Translations under genes and position numbers: made by a program
Notes under the pieces: generated by a model
Told to the model about the DNA's origin: nothing
The model's input: the letters and a program-made list of their open reading frames with translations, nothing else
Databases searched by the model: none
Shown: one piece after another, positions 9,550-19,058 of the stretch
Numbering within the stretch: position 1 is the first letter of the stretch
Layout of the letters: every line of letters starts with the position of its first letter
NCBI GenBank assembly: GCA_013036095.1
Contig: JAAXCW010000007.1
Span: 62,001 to 126,000, forward strand
Reading direction: 5' to 3'
DNA: 64,000 bases
Source of the DNA: Vulcanimicrobiota bacterium
GTDB lineage: Bacteria > Vulcanimicrobiota > Vulcanimicrobiia > Vulcanimicrobiales > Vulcanimicrobiaceae

Positions 9550-9734
9550 AATATTGATCCGGTCCACGAGGGTGTTCGAGCTGCTGTTGGGTTCCTCGTC
9601 CGTCATCGGACTATTCAACGAGTTTGTTCGGCGCGCTCCCTCAGAATGGCTAAGCTATGTGAGCCTAGCCTTTCAATCGCCGCTCTCTTTGTGTATGGCG
9701 TCACCTTCGGGATGAGACTCCGGCGCTAAGTTCC

Positions 9735-9920
9735 GTGTTCGTTAACGGCGCTGCGGTGCTCATTCGTTTTCTGCTTACACTGCTCGTACTCACGATTCTC
9801 GCTATGCTTACGTTGCACACACGAATGGCCTGGATCGGTTATGCTGCCATCGTCATCGGCGCAGCTGTGCTTTTTGGGTTAGGGATCCTTGTCGGTATTT
9901 CAGTGCGCCGTTTGCGTTAG
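9735..9920 (+). CDS. small two-helix membrane protein, unknown
   Basis: This 61-residue frame starts at GTG 9735. It encodes two hydrophobic helices (about residues 7-27 and 33-54) with a short basic C-terminal tail (SVRRLR). I do not recognise a family. The 185 bases between dacB and this frame hold nothing I can identify. Its 3' end overlaps the end of the convergent hydrolase gene by 21 bp. There is no strong ribosome binding site, so it may not be translated, though the regular hydrophobic pattern favours a real small membrane protein. Confidence 0.45.
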   Translation: MFVNGAAVLIRFLLTLLVLTILAMLTLHTRMAWIGYAAIVIGAAVLFGLGILVGISVRRLR

Positions 9921-10985
9921 CAGCTGAGCGAGATATTTTTGCCAAACGAGCGGTAACGTATGGGTGCCGTGTCCGCGCGTTTGGGGCGTGATTGGCAGAA
10001 GGACGAACTTTGCATGCTTGACCTTACCGATCTCGCGTTCGACGATGTGAAGTTCGGGCGGATTGATTTGATCGTCGGCACTATTGACCGCCATAACCGG
10101 CGACTGGATCGTACCGAGCAGCGTCTCGGGATTGTAATCGCGCGATGAAGCGAGCGCGTAGAGCTCGTCGTTCGCATCCAACCCGGCGGGAATCTGAGCC
10201 AAGCGCGATTTGAAGTACGCGTCGGCGGCGTCCCGTGTCGGCATGATCGATTGATCGTAAAACGGGGCGCTGCCTACGAACCAGCTGATGTCGTTGGCCG
10301 CTTTTAAACCAAACGGCTGCGCGGTGTACTCTCCGCCGTTGTAATCGGGCGAGCTCGTAATGAGATCCATCGACATGTCACGCCAGACGCGATTACGGCC
10401 CGATATTTGAATCGGCAGGCACGCTAACGGCATGAGCGCGTCCATCATTGCCGGATACGCCTCGCCCCACATCCAGCTGTGCATGCACCCCATCGAAGTT
10501 CCCATGACTAGCCGCAAATGGTTGACGTGAAGCCCATCGCTTACAAGGGTATGTTCCGCGCTCACCATGTCGTGGTAATCGTAGTGGGGGAATTTCGCGT
10601 GCAAACCGTCACTCGGTTTGCTTGACTGGCCGTGTCCGATATCGTCGGGAAGAATGATGAAATACTTGTTCGCATCGAGCAGGCCGCCCGGCGTAAAAAG
10701 TACACCGGCAAAACGCTCCGGCGGAGCGAGAAACTGCTTTCCTGAGCCGCCGGTTCCATGCATGATCAGAACCGCGTTTGAGTGTCCGCTTGCGTCGGTT
10801 CGCAATGTGCCCAGCGTATAGTAATGAATGCGGAGTTCCGGCAGCGTTTCGCCGTCGTCGAATTTAAAGTTGGGAATCGTGTAATTCCCCTCGACAGGCG
10901 TTGGAAATGTTGCCGCACGCGATGTCGCAATCGCGGACGTCACGGCGAAGACAACACTAACGAGATAAAAGAGCGACTTTTTCAT
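9900..10985 (-). CDS. secreted alpha/beta hydrolase, homoserine-acetyltransferase (MetX)-like
   Basis: This 361-residue protein has an N-terminal signal peptide (MKKS, hydrophobic run, cleavage near SRA-A at about residue 25). It then has an alpha/beta hydrolase fold of the MetX/homoserine O-acetyltransferase group: HGTGG oxyanion region near residue 77, nucleophile elbow GTSMG with S164, probable acid in NSADDQ (about D304) and catalytic His in RGHGTH (about H339/H342). MetX itself is cytoplasmic, so an exported member is more likely an esterase or acylase of unknown substrate. The start at 10985 is chosen because codons upstream fall in a REP-like repeat and the signal peptide begins at MKKS. 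Confidence 0.82.
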   Translation of the reverse strand: MKKSLFYLVSVVFAVTSAIATSRAATFPTPVEGNYTIPNFKFDDGETLPELRIHYYTLGTLRTDASGHSNAVLIMHGTGGSGKQFLAPPERFAGVLFTPGGLLDANKYFIILPDDIGHGQSSKPSDGLHAKFPHYDYHDMVSAEHTLVSDGLHVNHLRLVMGTSMGCMHSWMWGEAYPAMMDALMPLACLPIQISGRNRVWRDMSMDLITSSPDYNGGEYTAQPFGLKAANDISWFVGSAPFYDQSIMPTRDAADAYFKSRLAQIPAGLDANDELYALASSRDYNPETLLGTIQSPVMAVNSADDQINPPELHIVEREIGKVKHAKFVLLPITPQTRGHGTHTLPLVWQKYLAQLLTQTAH

Positions 10986-10994
10986 ATCAAACTG

Positions 10995-11037
10995 CCCTTC
11001 GACAAGCTCAGGGTCCTTCGACAAGCTCAGGATGACA
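10995..11037. repeat. REP-like repeat, two tandem half copies
   Basis: Two copies of the unit CTTCGACAAGCTCAGG stand in tandem (10995-11013 and 11015-11037), the second ending in ATGACA. The same family recurs at 20699-20750 and, diverged, inside atpD at 60928-60946. It lies between the hydrolase start (10985) and the aminotransferase stop (11043), thus in the leader of the hydrolase. Such short extragenic repeats are widespread in bacterial genomes; their function here is unknown. Confidence 0.75.
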
Positions 11038-11042
11038 AAAGG

Positions 11043-12233
11043 TTAGCCTTTAAATTGCGGAATTCTCGCGCGCATCTGATCGAGCGCATAATGGATGTCG
11101 TCGAGCGATGCGGCGTAGGAGAAGCGGAGATAGCCTTTGCCGGCCGCACCGAACGCGGAGCCACCCAGACACGCAACGCCTGATTCTTGCAAGAGGTAAG
11201 CCGCAAGGGCTTTATCGTCGGCCGTGATCTTCGTGATGTTTGGAAAAGCGTAGAATGCGCCTTCCGGTATGGTGCACGACATGCCCTCGATCTTGTTGAT
11301 ACCGTTCACCAGCGCATCGCGCCGTTCGCGGAAGATGTTGTTCATGCGGACTACGGGCTCGTCGGGACCGGTTAGCGCGGCGATTCCGGCCTGCTGCACG
11401 AAGCTGGCGACGCATGAAAACGTATTATTATTGAAGAGCGTCACGAACTTGGCATATTCGGGCGCCATGATGGCGTAGCCTAAACGCCAGCCCGTCATCG
11501 CGTACGCTTTTGAAAATCCGTCGATGACGATCGTGCGATCGCGCATACCCGGAACGGTGGCGATGGAGTTGAATTCCCGGTCGTAAAAGTTGCGGCTGTA
11601 AATCTCATCGGAGATGACCACGAAGTCGTGGCGCTCGGCCATCGCCGCGATCCGTTCGAGATCTTCTTTGGTGAGCACGCCGCCGGTCGGGTTGTGCGGC
11701 GAGTTGATCATCACGGCTTTGGTACGATCCGAGACGCGGCGTTCGAGCTCATCCAGATCCATGCGCCAGTTTTTTTCTTCCAGCAGCGGAATCGGAACCG
11801 TCTTCGCCCCGAGGTAGCTGGCACACGATGCGTAGGCCGGGTAGGCGGGATCGAAGTAGACGAATTCGTCGCCGGGACTTAAGAGTGCGCTGAGGATGTT
11901 CCAGATAATCGGTTTGGCGCCCGGTGAAAGCACAACATTTTCAGCCGTCCACGGTTCGATGTGGCGAAATTTCGAGGCGTAGGCCGCGACGACGTCGCGC
12001 AATTCGAGTATGCCCTGCGACGGCGTGTAGTGGCTGTGGTTTTCGCGAATCGCGCGAATGCCCGCTTCCTTGATGTGATCCGGCGTATCGAAGTCGGGCT
12101 CGCCGATCTCCATATGCACGACACGCTTGCCTTGCGCTTCAAGCGCTCGAGCGCGTGCGAGAACTTCGAAGGCGCTTTCGGATCCGAGCCGCGACACGGC
12201 TTCGGCGAAACGATCGGCTTTCGTTGCGAGCAT
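11043..12233 (-). CDS. pyridoxal-phosphate aminotransferase, class I/II (aspartate aminotransferase-like)
   Basis: This 396-residue fold-type I PLP enzyme is complete. It shows GEPDFDTP and YTPSQGILELR near the N-terminus, SPHNPTGG with N181, SDEIYS with D209 and Y212, the PLP lysine in DGFSKAYAMTGWR (K242), and a C-terminal LRFSYA segment that supplies the substrate-binding Arg. This pattern fits the Asp/Ala/aromatic aminotransferases of subgroup I-gamma; the exact amino donor cannot be read from sequence. The gene is monocistronic in appearance, with the hydrolase 57 bp downstream and the large repeat protein divergent upstream. Confidence 0.9.
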   Translation of the reverse strand: MLATKADRFAEAVSRLGSESAFEVLARARALEAQGKRVVHMEIGEPDFDTPDHIKEAGIRAIRENHSHYTPSQGILELRDVVAAYASKFRHIEPWTAENVVLSPGAKPIIWNILSALLSPGDEFVYFDPAYPAYASCASYLGAKTVPIPLLEEKNWRMDLDELERRVSDRTKAVMINSPHNPTGGVLTKEDLERIAAMAERHDFVVISDEIYSRNFYDREFNSIATVPGMRDRTIVIDGFSKAYAMTGWRLGYAIMAPEYAKFVTLFNNNTFSCVASFVQQAGIAALTGPDEPVVRMNNIFRERRDALVNGINKIEGMSCTIPEGAFYAFPNITKITADDKALAAYLLQESGVACLGGSAFGAAGKGYLRFSYAASLDDIHYALDQMRARIPQFKG

Positions 12234-12315
12234 CTTTACAGTGCAAACCTTTCGCTAAGAGGCCAGTAATGCGTCAAGGGGCCGTTGTACCTGCGGCGAA
12301 GAGTCGCGGACGGTC

Positions 12316-15300
12316 ATGCGCACCCTGACGGACGTGTTTGCGCCGGGTACACCGACGCTTCCCGAGGGTCTACGAACCCTCGTCGTTTCGCCTGAGCGCG
12401 AGTTGGAACCTGGGATGACCGTGCGCGCAACGTTCACGTTCCGCAACCAAGGCGGCGCGCCGGCAACCGGCGTGCGCGTGCGTTTTAATCTCCCCGAAGG
12501 TTTGGTCTACCTCGTCGGTAGCGGCAAGCTCGACGAAGAGGCGCTCGACGACGAGCAAGGCAGCTCGCCGCTGCTTGCGCGTGCCGGAGCGCAGATCGGC
12601 GACGTCGCGCCCGGTGAAGAGCGGCGCATCGACATTGCATACAGCGTCGCGGGCGCAATCGAAAACGGCTCTACCGTCGAGCTGCAGGCCGCGGTCGCCG
12701 CATTCGAGCTGGCTCCGGTCGGATCGAACGTCGTCCGCTTGGTCGCTCACAGCCGTCCCGCACTGGAAAATGCACTGACCAGCGTCGCCATCGAAACGCG
12801 CCACGGCGCTGCCGGCGGGGCCGCGCCTGGAGGCGAAGCAAACGTGACCGTTCGCGTGCACAACGCGGGCGAGTCCAGCGCGCACGACGTGGTCGTCGTT
12901 GCGCCGATTCCCGAACACACCAGTTACGTTCCGAATTCGGCTCGCGTCAACGGCCGCGAATTCGAGCGCGAGCTCTTGGCGTCGTTCGATCGTGTGCACG
13001 CGCCGATTGTAGCGCCGTCTCTGCCGGCCAGCGCGACCGTAACGCTGCAGTATCGCGTACGCGTCGACGACCCGCTTGCCGACGGTACGACAATCGTCGC
13101 GCGCACGCAGGTTGCGTCGCAAGAAACGGCGGCGTTCGCCATTGAACCGGCGAGCTTGACCGTACGCGCACGAGCCGATTTTGAAGACGACCGCACGGCG
13201 GTGACGGTCGAACCCGAATACGACGTGACGCCGGGCTCGCATATCGTCGTGCGCGCGATTGCATTTAACGCGGGCACGACCACCGCAGAAAACGTTTCGC
13301 TTACACTGGAGTTTCCGGATCACGTCATGCCCGTGCGCGGAAGCTTCCGCATCGACGGACAGCCGCTGCGCGAACGCAAGAAAGAAAGTCTGACTTTCGA
13401 TCTCGGAGCGATCGGAGCGCGCGAAGGCGTCGAGTTTGTTGCAGAAGGCGCCGTGCTTTCGCCGATTGCCGACGGAACGTCGTTGCCGGTTCGCGCCAAA
13501 CTGAATTGGGCTCCCGACGGCGAGCGCGGCTTCGAATGCTCCGCCGTGGTGCGTTCCCAGCCGCGTTTCTCCGCGCGTCACAACCGCATCGTGCGCGTCG
13601 GGGGCAGCTCGGTTCAACCCTCCGATGAATGCGAAGCCACGATACTCCTGAGCAACGACGGCAGCGCGCCGGCGACCGATGCGCGCCTGCATTTGATGCT
13701 CGACCCGGCGCTCGACGAAGTTCGCGTCTTCGATAAGACCGCGCGGCTGCAAATGGATCGCGACGAAGTCGACTTAGGAAAGATCGATCCGTACACGTCG
13801 CGGCGCCTAACCGTGCGCGCGCGCGTGCGCACGCCGTACGCCAACCGCAGCGATATTCGTTTAGGCGGATCGATGCATGCCCGCGAGGCGGGCGAAGTCG
13901 TTTTGGGCGAAGCGAATTGGCGCGTCGAGTCGCATCCGGCGTTTTCGGCTGAAACGTCGCAGCTGCAGCTCGTGCAGGACGATGTCTTCCGGCCCAACCA
14001 GCTGGTCGAAGTGCACGTGCGCTTGCGCAACGAGGGCACCGACATCGCCAACAACGTGCGTCTGCGGTTGTATGTGTCGCCCGAAGCCCGGTTGGAGAGC
14101 GTCGAAGGCGCGACCCGCGAACGATCCGCTCTGCTCTTCGGTGAGATCCGTCCGGGTGGAACGGTCGAAGCCAAGCTCGGCATCCGGCTCTTGCGCAGTT
14201 TGGCCAAAGCCTATCCCGTGACGATAGAATCGGTCCTCACCGCCGACGCAATGCTGCCGGTGCAGCTCACGCGCCTCACGATCGTTACCACCGCTGAGCC
14301 GAACTTTTCGGTCGGCACGCTGCATAGCGAACCGGCCGACGTTGCCGACGCCGGCGACGAGGTCGAGTTCGTGCTTCACGTGCGCAATGGCGGCGACGGG
14401 CCGGCGCGGCGGGTCAAAATCTCGGTCGATTCGCTCGACGAGTTGATCTACGTTCCAAATAGCACGACGGTGAATGAGCTGCCGGTGCGCGACATCGGCG
14501 CCCAATCTCCCCTCACGAGCGAACAGGGCATCATGCTGAGCGACGTCGACCCGGGCGTCGAGGCCGCGATCGCGTGGCGGGAAGTCGTGCACAATGGCTT
14601 GGCCTCAGGCGAAACGCTCGTGCGTACCGCACGCGTCTCTTACGACGGCGAACGTCTGGATGAAATCGCCGCACCCGAACTCAAGGTTCGCTGCTCGCCG
14701 GTTTTTGCGAACGCGATCGCGGGACTGCCGTTCGGCTTGGATGGAATGTTGGGCCCGGCTTTTGCGGGCGGACAGCGCGCGCTCCCCGACGTCAACGATC
14801 GGTTCGTGCAGCTGCCGCCGGCGATGCCGGTAGCGCGCGGCGAAACGTCGGTAACCTCGGTACTTTCCCTCGGATCGAGCGGCAACGGACACGCCGGGGA
14901 CGACGACGAGGCGCACATCGTTGAAACGGTCGCGGTTTTCGATCGCGATCGGTTGGAACGAACGCTGAAGTTTCTCTCCGAAGCGCGCTTCGGTGGATTA
15001 ACCGGCCATATGTTTGCGTTGCGTGCATTTTTCCCCGACGAAGCCGGTTCTTCAAACGAAGACGCTCTCGAAGATGTACGCGACGCTTTGCGTGAGACGC
15101 TCGACCGGCTCTTCATAAAGTTGCGCTTGCCGAACTACGTAATCGCGCCGCGCGATTTGGAAAACTCCGGAACGCGAGCCGGAATCGCCGCGCTCCTGAA
15201 TGGGCTTGCGCCGGGACAGCCGGCGCTCTCAAGCGGAGCCACGATTTTGCGGGGAGCTTGTGACGCCGGCGAATTGCGCGCGCTGGCCGCGCGTTTGGAG

Positions 15301-15522
15301 GCCGCCCCGCTGGCGACCGCACTTCCTTGGGCGGCGCTGGCACGGCTGCTGCCGAGCGAATCGGATGCCGAAGCGAACTACCGGCGCATGCTGATCACGT
15401 CGCTCGACGATCTGGCCGGCGTCGACGAAACGGCTTTCATCGACGCGCTGCAGCGGCGTCCGTATCCCGTGCTTGACGCGGCGCTCAGCGTGGTCTGCGC
15501 ACAGCTTTCAACGCGCGCGTGA
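12316..15522 (+). CDS. large Ig-like (DUF11/CARDB-type) repeat protein, unknown function
   Basis: This 1068-residue protein is built of about six diverged beta-sandwich units of 110-130 residues (roughly 20-135, 145-280, 290-410, 420-540, 555-665, 675-800). Each begins with a pattern like xVxVRNxGxxxAxxVxLxxxxP; examples are VRVHNAGESSAHDVVV and VRLRNEGTDIANNVRL. YVPNSxxVN recurs in units 2 and 6. The final 200 residues are different and helical. No signal peptide, membrane segment or sorting motif is visible, which is odd for a repeat type that is normally extracellular. The next gene starts inside its stop codon (GTGA), so the two are coupled. I do not know its function. Confidence 0.8.
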   Translation: MRTLTDVFAPGTPTLPEGLRTLVVSPERELEPGMTVRATFTFRNQGGAPATGVRVRFNLPEGLVYLVGSGKLDEEALDDEQGSSPLLARAGAQIGDVAPGEERRIDIAYSVAGAIENGSTVELQAAVAAFELAPVGSNVVRLVAHSRPALENALTSVAIETRHGAAGGAAPGGEANVTVRVHNAGESSAHDVVVVAPIPEHTSYVPNSARVNGREFERELLASFDRVHAPIVAPSLPASATVTLQYRVRVDDPLADGTTIVARTQVASQETAAFAIEPASLTVRARADFEDDRTAVTVEPEYDVTPGSHIVVRAIAFNAGTTTAENVSLTLEFPDHVMPVRGSFRIDGQPLRERKKESLTFDLGAIGAREGVEFVAEGAVLSPIADGTSLPVRAKLNWAPDGERGFECSAVVRSQPRFSARHNRIVRVGGSSVQPSDECEATILLSNDGSAPATDARLHLMLDPALDEVRVFDKTARLQMDRDEVDLGKIDPYTSRRLTVRARVRTPYANRSDIRLGGSMHAREAGEVVLGEANWRVESHPAFSAETSQLQLVQDDVFRPNQLVEVHVRLRNEGTDIANNVRLRLYVSPEARLESVEGATRERSALLFGEIRPGGTVEAKLGIRLLRSLAKAYPVTIESVLTADAMLPVQLTRLTIVTTAEPNFSVGTLHSEPADVADAGDEVEFVLHVRNGGDGPARRVKISVDSLDELIYVPNSTTVNELPVRDIGAQSPLTSEQGIMLSDVDPGVEAAIAWREVVHNGLASGETLVRTARVSYDGERLDEIAAPELKVRCSPVFANAIAGLPFGLDGMLGPAFAGGQRALPDVNDRFVQLPPAMPVARGETSVTSVLSLGSSGNGHAGDDDEAHIVETVAVFDRDRLERTLKFLSEARFGGLTGHMFALRAFFPDEAGSSNEDALEDVRDALRETLDRLFIKLRLPNYVIAPRDLENSGTRAGIAALLNGLAPGQPALSSGATILRGACDAGELRALAARLEAAPLATALPWAALARLLPSESDAEANYRRMLITSLDDLAGVDETAFIDALQRRPYPVLDAALSVVCAQLSTRA

Positions 15523-15923
15523 ACGTGCTCGTCATCGTTCTGTTGATCATCGTAGCCATTGCGGTGTGCGTCGGCGCGTACGCGTGGCTGTCGCCGGAAC
15601 GCAAAGAGATCGAAGAGCCGCTACCGCCGCCGAACGAACCATGGAAGCCTGACACAGCTTGGACGGCGCAAGCCGGGGAAGAATTCGCGACGCTCTCGGA
15701 AGCCGCGCGCTGCGACTTAGTCTTCGCCGTCGCCGATCTGCACGACGAGCGGGCCGATGGACTGCTCATACATGCGCTGGACGACCCGTCCGAACCGGTC
15801 GCGCTTGCAGCTGCGCATGTGCTCGATAAGCGAGGCGCGGCCGATCGCGTGCGCGAGCACGTCAAGCGCCATCCCGGCGCGCGTGCAGAGCGCATCGAAG
15901 AAACTCTAAGCTTCTTACAATAA
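15519..15923 (+). CDS. membrane-anchored small HEAT-like protein, unknown
   Basis: This 134-residue protein has one N-terminal transmembrane helix (about residues 3-23) and a Pro/Glu-rich linker. A helical region near residues 65-134 resembles one or two HEAT repeats (LLIHALDDPSEPVALAAAHVLDKRG). Start GTG 15519 overlaps the stop of the repeat protein as GTGA, implying translational coupling and perhaps physical partnership. It ends 3 bp before the convergent mrdA stop. No enzymatic motif is seen. Confidence 0.72.
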   Translation: MNVLVIVLLIIVAIAVCVGAYAWLSPERKEIEEPLPPPNEPWKPDTAWTAQAGEEFATLSEAARCDLVFAVADLHDERADGLLIHALDDPSEPVALAAAHVLDKRGAADRVREHVKRHPGARAERIEETLSFLQ

Positions 15924-15926
15924 GAG

Positions 15927-17780
15927 TCAGGGTTTTTTATGGAAGTACTGCACCATGATCGCGCGCGCGATCGGCGCGGCGACTTGCGCGCCGTAGCCAC
16001 CGGAGCGATCGACGAAGACCGCTATGGCGATCTGCGCGTGTTTGGCGGGCGCGTAGGCGACGAACCAGGTCGTGTTCGGTCCGGAGCCGCCTTGCGTTTC
16101 GGCAGTGCCGGTCTTGCCGCCGAACCGGAAGCCCGGGATCGCTAAACCGTAGGCGGTGCCGCCGGGATCGGTCACTTCGTCCATGCCTTGACGCACGGCT
16201 TTGAGCGCTTCTTGCGTGACAGGAACGTGACGGATGATCTGCGGAGCGAACCGCTTCACGATGTGTCCGTGCGGATCGCGAATCTCGGCGACGATGTGCG
16301 GATGGTAGAGCGTTCCGCCGTTCACGACCGCGGATTCCACGTTTGCCATCTGCAGCGGCGTCGCTTGCATCGCACCTTGGCCGATCGCGAGACTACAGAC
16401 GTCGGACGGCTCTAAAGGAAGACCGGAACTTTTGAGCATCGACGCGTTCGTCGGCCAGTTGCCTTCGAATTCGCCCGGGAGGTCGATACCGGTTTTTGCA
16501 GCGAGGCCAAACGCCAACGCGTATTTGCGCAAGCGCGCGTTGCCTAAACGCCAGCCCATTTGGAAGAAGTAGCCGTCGGAAGAAGCGGCCAGCGCGCGAA
16601 CGAATGCCGTCGACCCTAACCCTCCGGCCGCCAAGTCGCGAAACATGGCGCCGTAACAATTCCACGCGCCGCTGTCGTAGACGATCTCGTTGACCTTGAC
16701 GACGCCGGTCGTGAGCGCGGCCGACCCGGTCACCATTTTGAATGTCGAGCCTGTCGGGGTGCCAGCTCCGATCGCGCGGTTGAAGAGCGCGGGCGGAGCC
16801 GCCGTCAGATAGTGCGCGATTTTCTTGGTATCGTTGGACGCGAACGCGTTCGGATCGAAGCTCGGGTAGCTCGCAACGGCACGGATCGCTCCCGTCCACG
16901 GATCTTCGACGACGACCGCGCCGCCGATTCCGGAGCGGCCGCCCGCCCACGAGCGGATGCCGTTTGCGAGCGCCTGTTCGACGATGCGCTGCAGGCGCCA
17001 ATCGATGTTGAGCACGAGCGTGTCACCCGGAACCGGCTGCTTCTTCGGCAGTTTTATTCCCGGCACGACTTGGCTCTGCGCGTCGACGACAACGCGTTGA
17101 CCGCCGGGTTCGCCGCGCAGATAGCGATCGTACGTGTATTCGAGGCCATCTTTACCGACGACGTCGTTGGGCGTATATCCGAGATTACGCAGCGCTTTGT
17201 ATTCGTCTTCGCTGATCTGTCCCACGTAGCCGACGAACGCCGATCCTTGCGCGCCGTACGGATAATCGCGCACCGCTTGCGCCTCGACGTCGAAGCCGGG
17301 CAGATCGACGAGCAGCTCCGTTAGTTTAACGACCTGCTGTACCGACAAATCGCTGGCGACGATGACGGGACCGTACGGCTCGTTCGCGTCCAGTTCGTCG
17401 AACGTCTTGTACCTGACGCCGTGATGATTGAAGAGTTGGTAGCGCAGTTTTTCGACCGGAACGCCGATGGCTTGCGAGACCCTCTTGAGCTCGCTCGTCA
17501 GGTCGGTCAACTCCGATGGAATGACGGCGACGACGAAGGATGGCCGGCTGCGCACAATGGGAATGCCATTTCGATCGACGACGGATCCGCGCGGCGCGGC
17601 TACCGGGATCAGTCGGATTTGATTTTCTTGGGCGGCCGCGCGAAACGCGTCGCCCTGCACGAGCTGTACTTGAATGAGCCGCGCGAACAACCCGATCAGC
17701 GAAAGCGCAACGAGGAAGGCGAAGATCGCAATCCGCCACGTCGATCGTTCCCACACGGGTTTGCGCCGGTACGGATTCAC
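15927..17780 (-). CDS. mrdA: penicillin-binding protein 2, cell-elongation transpeptidase
   Basis: This 617-residue class B PBP cross-links peptidoglycan in the elongasome with RodA and MreCD. A single N-terminal membrane anchor (about residues 16-38) is followed by the PBP dimerisation domain (RGSVVDRNG) and the transpeptidase domain. Its motifs are SxxK S345-T-F-K348, SxD S400-S-D402 (the SxD form usual in PBP2) and KTG K556-T-G558. GTG 17780 overlaps the mreD stop as GTGA. It is the last gene of the mreC-mreD-mrdA run; rodA is not present downstream. Confidence 0.95.
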   Translation of the reverse strand: MNPYRRKPVWERSTWRIAIFAFLVALSLIGLFARLIQVQLVQGDAFRAAAQENQIRLIPVAAPRGSVVDRNGIPIVRSRPSFVVAVIPSELTDLTSELKRVSQAIGVPVEKLRYQLFNHHGVRYKTFDELDANEPYGPVIVASDLSVQQVVKLTELLVDLPGFDVEAQAVRDYPYGAQGSAFVGYVGQISEDEYKALRNLGYTPNDVVGKDGLEYTYDRYLRGEPGGQRVVVDAQSQVVPGIKLPKKQPVPGDTLVLNIDWRLQRIVEQALANGIRSWAGGRSGIGGAVVVEDPWTGAIRAVASYPSFDPNAFASNDTKKIAHYLTAAPPALFNRAIGAGTPTGSTFKMVTGSAALTTGVVKVNEIVYDSGAWNCYGAMFRDLAAGGLGSTAFVRALAASSDGYFFQMGWRLGNARLRKYALAFGLAAKTGIDLPGEFEGNWPTNASMLKSSGLPLEPSDVCSLAIGQGAMQATPLQMANVESAVVNGGTLYHPHIVAEIRDPHGHIVKRFAPQIIRHVPVTQEALKAVRQGMDEVTDPGGTAYGLAIPGFRFGGKTGTAETQGGSGPNTTWFVAYAPAKHAQIAIAVFVDRSGGYGAQVAAPIARAIMVQYFHKKP

Positions 17781-18319
17781 GCTTTACGCCGCTCCACAAG
17801 CCGAAATACGAGCATCAGTGCGGCGGCGATGGCCGCATTCATGAGCGCTTCCCAGAGTGCTTGGTGCGCGTGAACGCCGGCATAGCCGCGAGGATACCCC
17901 TCCAGCGAGAGCACGCTCCAAAAGATCAGGCGACGGATCAGCGTTCCAATCGCGACCGCCGCGGTCAGCACCGGAATAGAGTCCGCAAAAAAACCTTGCG
18001 ACAGCGATCCTATCAAGAGCGCCGTGCCGGTCGTTGCAAGGGTCCATCCGCCGCCCGTTGCCGCGCCGGTCAGCGCTCCTCCCAAAATATCTTCGCACGC
18101 GCCCGCGATCAGTCCAAAAACAACCGCGCGCCGGACGTCGGTGCGCAGCGCGTACCAGACGACGGCAACCAAGACCAAGCTGGGCTCCGCGTGGCGCCAC
18201 ACGAGGAAGTGCATGAGCTCGATCTGCGCGACCAGCGCGATCGCCAAAAAAATGGCGGCTTGCCACCAATAGGGACCCGCGAACGGAATTTGCTGAGGTT
18301 TAGCGCGGAAGGACGACAA
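17777..18319 (-). CDS. mreD: rod shape-determining protein MreD
   Basis: This 180-residue integral membrane protein has five or six hydrophobic segments. It lies between mreC and mrdA, the usual place of mreD, and has the family's segment GLIAGACEDILGGALTG, related to the GLxxDxxxGxxxG signature. MreD links MreC and PBP2 to the elongation complex. The start is TTG 18319, which overlaps the 3' end of mreC by 20 bp; its stop overlaps the mrdA start. Assignment rests mostly on context and topology because the family is poorly conserved. Confidence 0.88.
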   Translation of the reverse strand: MSSFRAKPQQIPFAGPYWWQAAIFLAIALVAQIELMHFLVWRHAEPSLVLVAVVWYALRTDVRRAVVFGLIAGACEDILGGALTGAATGGGWTLATTGTALLIGSLSQGFFADSIPVLTAAVAIGTLIRRLIFWSVLSLEGYPRGYAGVHAHQALWEALMNAAIAAALMLVFRLVERRKA

Positions 18320-19058
18320 CGCGGTCGAGCGTCGAGAAGTCGACCGCCGGTTTCACGATCGCAGTTTGATAGAGTGCCGAGTCGCGTTCGATCTTGACGA
18401 TCGTTCCGAGCAGCGCGCCGGAGTGGAACGAGCGCGCTTCGGCCGTGACGACTTTGTCGCCCGGGCGCAGTTGCGCGTCTTGCGAAACATATTCGAGCCG
18501 AACCGAGTCGGCGTTGCCGCGCGCGATGCCCCAGTAGCGGCCGCGCTGAACGAGCGCCGGAATCGTGCTCGTGAAATCCGTAAGCAGCGCGACTTGACTG
18601 GTGAACGGCGACGCTTCGATGACGCGCCCGATGACGCCGGGCCCGGCGAGCACGCCGTCGTCGCGCGCGACCCCACTGCGCGTTCCTTTGTCAATCGTTA
18701 CGGTTTGGATGCCGCCTTCGGGCGGGAAGCCGATCACGCGGGCTTCGATCGCCCCCGCATAGCTCTGCAGCTCCGGCTGAATCGCGAGCCGGCTATTCGC
18801 AGCGGCGAGAGCTTCGTGCAGGCGTGCGTTCTCCCGCTGCAATTGCACGTTTTCGGATTCCAGCATGGCGTTCTGCGCGCGCTGGGCCGGGATGCTCAGG
18901 GCGGTCCGGCCGCCTGAACGCACGGCGCCGACGGCATTCGAAGCGCCCGCTTCGATGCCGATTCCGAGCGTGGTCGCGATCGTCGTCAGCGGGCTGGGCG
19001 TGCCGGTGCGAGCCGCTGTCACCTGCAGCAGCGCGACCAGCGCCGCCGCGATAATCAC
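18300..19058 (-). CDS. mreC: rod shape-determining protein MreC
   Basis: MreC is a bitopic periplasmic scaffold for PBP2. The protein has an N-terminal membrane helix, a coiled coil (about residues 55-92, NAMLESENVQLQRENARLHE) and the double beta-barrel domain with GVIGRVIE and SQVALLTD, typical of the family. The canonical start is GTG 19058 (252 residues), but in-frame codons upstream encode a natural cytoplasmic tail (FTYRDERRLFAVLG) that would complete the helix. A good Shine-Dalgarno (GGCAGGGAG, 19120-19112) stands 8 nt before an ATC codon at 19103, with no ATG/GTG/TTG near it. Confidence 0.92.
   Translation of the reverse strand: MIIAAALVALLQVTAARTGTPSPLTTIATTLGIGIEAGASNAVGAVRSGGRTALSIPAQRAQNAMLESENVQLQRENARLHEALAAANSRLAIQPELQSYAGAIEARVIGFPPEGGIQTVTIDKGTRSGVARDDGVLAGPGVIGRVIEASPFTSQVALLTDFTSTIPALVQRGRYWGIARGNADSVRLEYVSQDAQLRPGDKVVTAEARSFHSGALLGTIVKIERDSALYQTAIVKPAVDFSTLDRVVVLPR

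Noticed and set aside
9509..9734. Small gene between dacB and the two-helix protein
   Set aside because: The only frame overlaps the end of dacB out of phase and has no recognisable features; nothing else is seen in this gap.
12370..13752. 460-codon open frame on the minus strand opposite the Ig-repeat protein
   Set aside because: Composition is Arg/Ala/His-rich with no domain pattern; the plus-strand frame is longer, has repeats and couples to the next gene.
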